Of a stretch of DNA of 16,696 nt, positions 14,245 through 16,696 are shown one piece after another (positions within the stretch are counted from its first letter, which is position 1; each line of letters starts with the position of its first letter). Source of the DNA: Crocosphaera chwakensis CCY0110 (lineage in GTDB: Bacteria; Cyanobacteriota; Cyanobacteriia; Cyanobacteriales; Microcystaceae); the NCBI RefSeq assembly GCF_000169335.1, contig NZ_AAXW01000085.1, positions 1 to 16,696 of the forward strand, given 5' to 3'. The notes below the pieces were generated by a model. The model saw only the letters and a program-made list of their open reading frames with translations, was not told where the DNA came from and ran no database searches. A program made the translations under genes and the position numbers.

Positions 14245-16696
14245 ATGAATAACATAGATGACTACCAGATTATCACTCGAATCTATGAAAGTGCTAATTC
14301 ATTGGTTTATCGAGCTAGGAATAAGACAGATAATAAACCTATTGTTCTAAAAATTCTCAAAGAAAACTATCCTACTCCTTCAGAACTAACCTGTTATCAA
14401 CAGGAATATGAAATTACTCGCTGTTTTAATGTAGATAATATTATCAAAGTCTATGACTTAAGGCGATATAAGAATAGTTTAGTCATGCTTTTAGAAGACT
14501 TTGGTGGACATTCTTTAAAATTTTTTATCGCCCAAAGTCCATTAAGTTTATACTGCTTTTTGACCATTGCTATTAATATAACTGAGGGATTAGCAGCGAT
14601 TCATAGTGCGAACATTATCCATAAAGATATTAACCCAAATAATATTATTTATAATCCAGAAACAGAACAAATTAAAATTATCGATTTTGGGCTGGCTACC
14701 CGTTTATCCAAAGAAATCATCACGGTTAGTTCTCCTCATCAATTAGAAGGAACGTTAGCTTATATTTCTCCAGAACAAACCGGAAGAATGAATCGAGGGA
14801 TAGATTATCGTAGTGATTTTTATTCCCTTGGCATTACCTTTTATGAACTTTTAACGAGTAAACTTCCGTTTGAAACCACAGACCCAATGGAGTTAATCCA
14901 TTGTCATCTTGCTCAACAACCTCCACCGATTAATCAATTAATCCCTGATCTTCCTTTAGCGGTATTAAATATCATTGGAAAACTGTTAGCTAAAACCCCA
15001 GAAGAAAGATATCAAAGTGCGTGGGGAATTAAAGCGGATTTAGAAATTTGTCTTAATCAATTAAAGTCTTTAGGAGAAATTACTTCGTTTCCTTTAGCTA
15101 CTCAGGATATTGCTGAAAAGTTTCAAATTCCTCACAAACTATATGGTCGAGAACTTGAAGTCAATAAACTTTTAACAATCTTTGATGAGGTTAGTCAAGG
15201 AAACACTCAAATGCTCTTAATTTCAGGGTATTCAGGGGTGGGAAAATCGGCTTTAGTTAATGAAATTCACAAACCAATTGTACGGCAACGGGGACAGTTT
15301 ATTAAGGGAAAATTTGACCAATTCAATCGAGATATTCCTTACGCTGCTATTGCTCAGGCTTTTCGAGAATTAATCCATAAATTGTTAAGTGAATCAGAAA
15401 TAATTTTACAAGCTTGGGTTAAGAAGATTTTAGCTGTTTTAGGTAGCAATGGCCAAATTATTATTGAGATTATCCCTGAACTTGAAAAAATTATTGGTCA
15501 ACAGCCATCTATCAAACAATTAGGAATAACAGAAAGTCAAAACCGATTCAATTTATTTCTAAGAAGATTTCTGAGAATTTTTTGTAAAAAAGAACATCCT
15601 TTGGTAATCTTTATTGATGATTTACAATGGGCAGATTTACCCTCTTTGCAACTCATTGAACAATTAATGTTAGATCCCGAAAATCAATATTTTCTCTTGA
15701 TTGGTACTTATCGAGATAATGAAGTTAGTCCTACCCATCCTCTAAAGCAAACCTTAGAGAAAATTAAGCAAGCAAAAGTTTCAGTATCAGAAATTTCCCT
15801 TGCTCCTCTAGGCATCAAACACATTAATCAATTAATTGCTGATACCCTTAATTGTTCAAGAAATATTGTCCAACCTTTAGCTAAATTAGTTGCTCAAAAA
15901 ACGAACGGAAATCCTTTTTTTTTGACTCAACTTCTTTACTCTTTGTATCAAGAAAATTTATTAGTGTTTGATCGGACTCAAACGAGTTTTAATTCAGACA
16001 AAAATCAACAAGGTTCCTATCCTCTTACTTCAACAAGCTCGGCAACACAATCTAATGGTTATTGGCAATGGGATATAGAGCAAATTGAAAGAATGTCTAT
16101 CACTGATAATGTTGTTGATTTGATGGTCAATAAAATTGAAAAATTAGAGCAACAAACTCAACAAGTTCTCAAATTAGCTGCTTGTATTGGAAACTATTTT
16201 AATTTAGAAATGCTTTCTCTCGTTAATAATAAATCTCCCATAGAAACGGCGAGAGAACTACAGTCAGCCCTTAATGAAGGCTTGATAATTCCTTTAGATA
16301 ATAGTTATAAAGTGCCTCTACTTTGGAATCAAGAAGACTTGGTCAATGATATTTCCAAAATTTTTTCGGAGTCTTCTACAAAAATTGCCTACAAATTTTT
16401 ACATGATCGCGTTCAGCAAGCAGCATATAGTCTAATTCAAGAAAAGCTAAAACAAGAAGTTCATCTCAAAATTGGTCAACTGCTTCTAAAGAATACTCTC
16501 CCCGAACGGTTAGAAGAGAATATATTTGATATTGTTAATCAACTGAATGTTGGAGCGGATTTACTTTCAACTCAATTAGAACGAGATAATCTCTCTCAAT
16601 TGAATTTAATTGCAGCTAAAAAAGCTAAGAAATCAAGTGCTTACCTATCGGCTCTCAAGTATTTAGAATTAGCCCTAAACCTTCTATCATCCGATA
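14245..16696 (+). CDS. Ser/Thr protein kinase with AAA-type ATPase domain (HstK-like), partial at 3' end
   Basis: The frame runs from ATG at 14245 (AAGGG at 14236-14240 as ribosome site) to the window edge without a stop, giving 817 residues. The kinase domain (about 7-280) has K36 (VLKIL), catalytic D128 in HKDINPNN, D147-F-G149, and SPEQTGRMNRGIDYRSDFYSLG, a form typical of large cyanobacterial and myxobacterial sensor kinases. An ATPase domain follows, with Walker A GYSGVGKS (328-335) and Walker B LVIFIDDLQWAD (D458/D459), then helical, TPR-like sequence. In the known family this arrangement goes on to GAF and histidine kinase or guanylate cyclase domains, so the missing part probably carries those; that part is not visible. 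It starts 31 bp after the amidohydrolase and may belong to the same transcript. Confidence 0.93.
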   Translation, partial: MNNIDDYQIITRIYESANSLVYRARNKTDNKPIVLKILKENYPTPSELTCYQQEYEITRCFNVDNIIKVYDLRRYKNSLVMLLEDFGGHSLKFFIAQSPLSLYCFLTIAINITEGLAAIHSANIIHKDINPNNIIYNPETEQIKIIDFGLATRLSKEIITVSSPHQLEGTLAYISPEQTGRMNRGIDYRSDFYSLGITFYELLTSKLPFETTDPMELIHCHLAQQPPPINQLIPDLPLAVLNIIGKLLAKTPEERYQSAWGIKADLEICLNQLKSLGEITSFPLATQDIAEKFQIPHKLYGRELEVNKLLTIFDEVSQGNTQMLLISGYSGVGKSALVNEIHKPIVRQRGQFIKGKFDQFNRDIPYAAIAQAFRELIHKLLSESEIILQAWVKKILAVLGSNGQIIIEIIPELEKIIGQQPSIKQLGITESQNRFNLFLRRFLRIFCKKEHPLVIFIDDLQWADLPSLQLIEQLMLDPENQYFLLIGTYRDNEVSPTHPLKQTLEKIKQAKVSVSEISLAPLGIKHINQLIADTLNCSRNIVQPLAKLVAQKTNGNPFFLTQLLYSLYQENLLVFDRTQTSFNSDKNQQGSYPLTSTSSATQSNGYWQWDIEQIERMSITDNVVDLMVNKIEKLEQQTQQVLKLAACIGNYFNLEMLSLVNNKSPIETARELQSALNEGLIIPLDNSYKVPLLWNQEDLVNDISKIFSESSTKIAYKFLHDRVQQAAYSLIQEKLKQEVHLKIGQLLLKNTLPERLEENIFDIVNQLNVGADLLSTQLERDNLSQLNLIAAKKAKKSSAYLSALKYLELALNLLSSD

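Noticed and set aside
1..16696. CRISPR array, tRNA or rRNA genes, HIP1 palindromes (GCGATCGC)
   Set aside because: None was seen on reading through the window; there is no regularly spaced repeat series and no recognisable RNA gene. HIP1 was looked for by eye only.

Overview
The window looks like part of a mobilizable cyanobacterial plasmid, or a plasmid-derived island. The grounds are an AT-rich base composition, a DUF3854-helicase replication protein of the CyRepA kind found on cyanobacterial plasmids, cyanobacterial-style sensor kinases and a Ser/Thr kinase-ATPase of the HstK type. A unicellular or colonial chroococcalean host would fit, but the species cannot be named from sequence alone. 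Assignments rest on motif reading and memory of families; no database search was run.

Layout. (1) 1-1329, plus strand: C-terminal part of a mobilization relaxase-type protein (coiled coil, DUF3991-like and Toprim regions) that begins upstream of the window. A second coiled-coil ORF at 149-352, in another frame, resembles the MbeD/MobD accessory proteins that overlap relaxase genes in ColE1-type plasmids. (2) 1365-2309, minus strand: a small-gene run made of an antitoxin-like N-terminal fragment interrupted by a 91-97 bp MITE, a 75-residue protein, and a retropepsin-like aspartic protease whose start overlaps the 75-residue gene by 4 bp. (3) 2310-2776: non-coding region with a perfect 14-bp palindrome, a candidate promoter and an inverted repeat over its -10, probably the control region (possibly also the origin) of the replication gene at 2777-5884.

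(4) 5883-9894: a minus-strand signalling operon lying between related inverted repeats. It encodes a membrane histidine kinase, a single-domain response regulator and a response regulator-PAS-GGDEF diguanylate cyclase. Both junctions overlap by 11 bp. The kinase probably phosphorylates one or both receivers, giving a c-di-GMP output. (5) 9734-10091: gene-free, with a candidate promoter and a 116-bp element with imperfect 25-bp terminal inverted repeats.

(6) 10092-14213, plus strand: a small azoline-RiPP-like (TOMM) locus. It holds a 159-residue protein with weak similarity to nitrile-hydratase-alpha-like (NHLP) precursors, a fused E1-like/YcaO cyclodehydratase, and an amidohydrolase gene broken by a one-base frameshift at a run of five C. 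No dehydrogenase, protease or transporter gene is visible. (7) 14245 to the right edge: a Ser/Thr kinase fused to an AAA-type ATPase, cut by the window end.

The parts most worth following are the candidate RiPP precursor beside the YcaO enzyme, the overlapping mobilization ORF and the MITE-interrupted small-gene operon.
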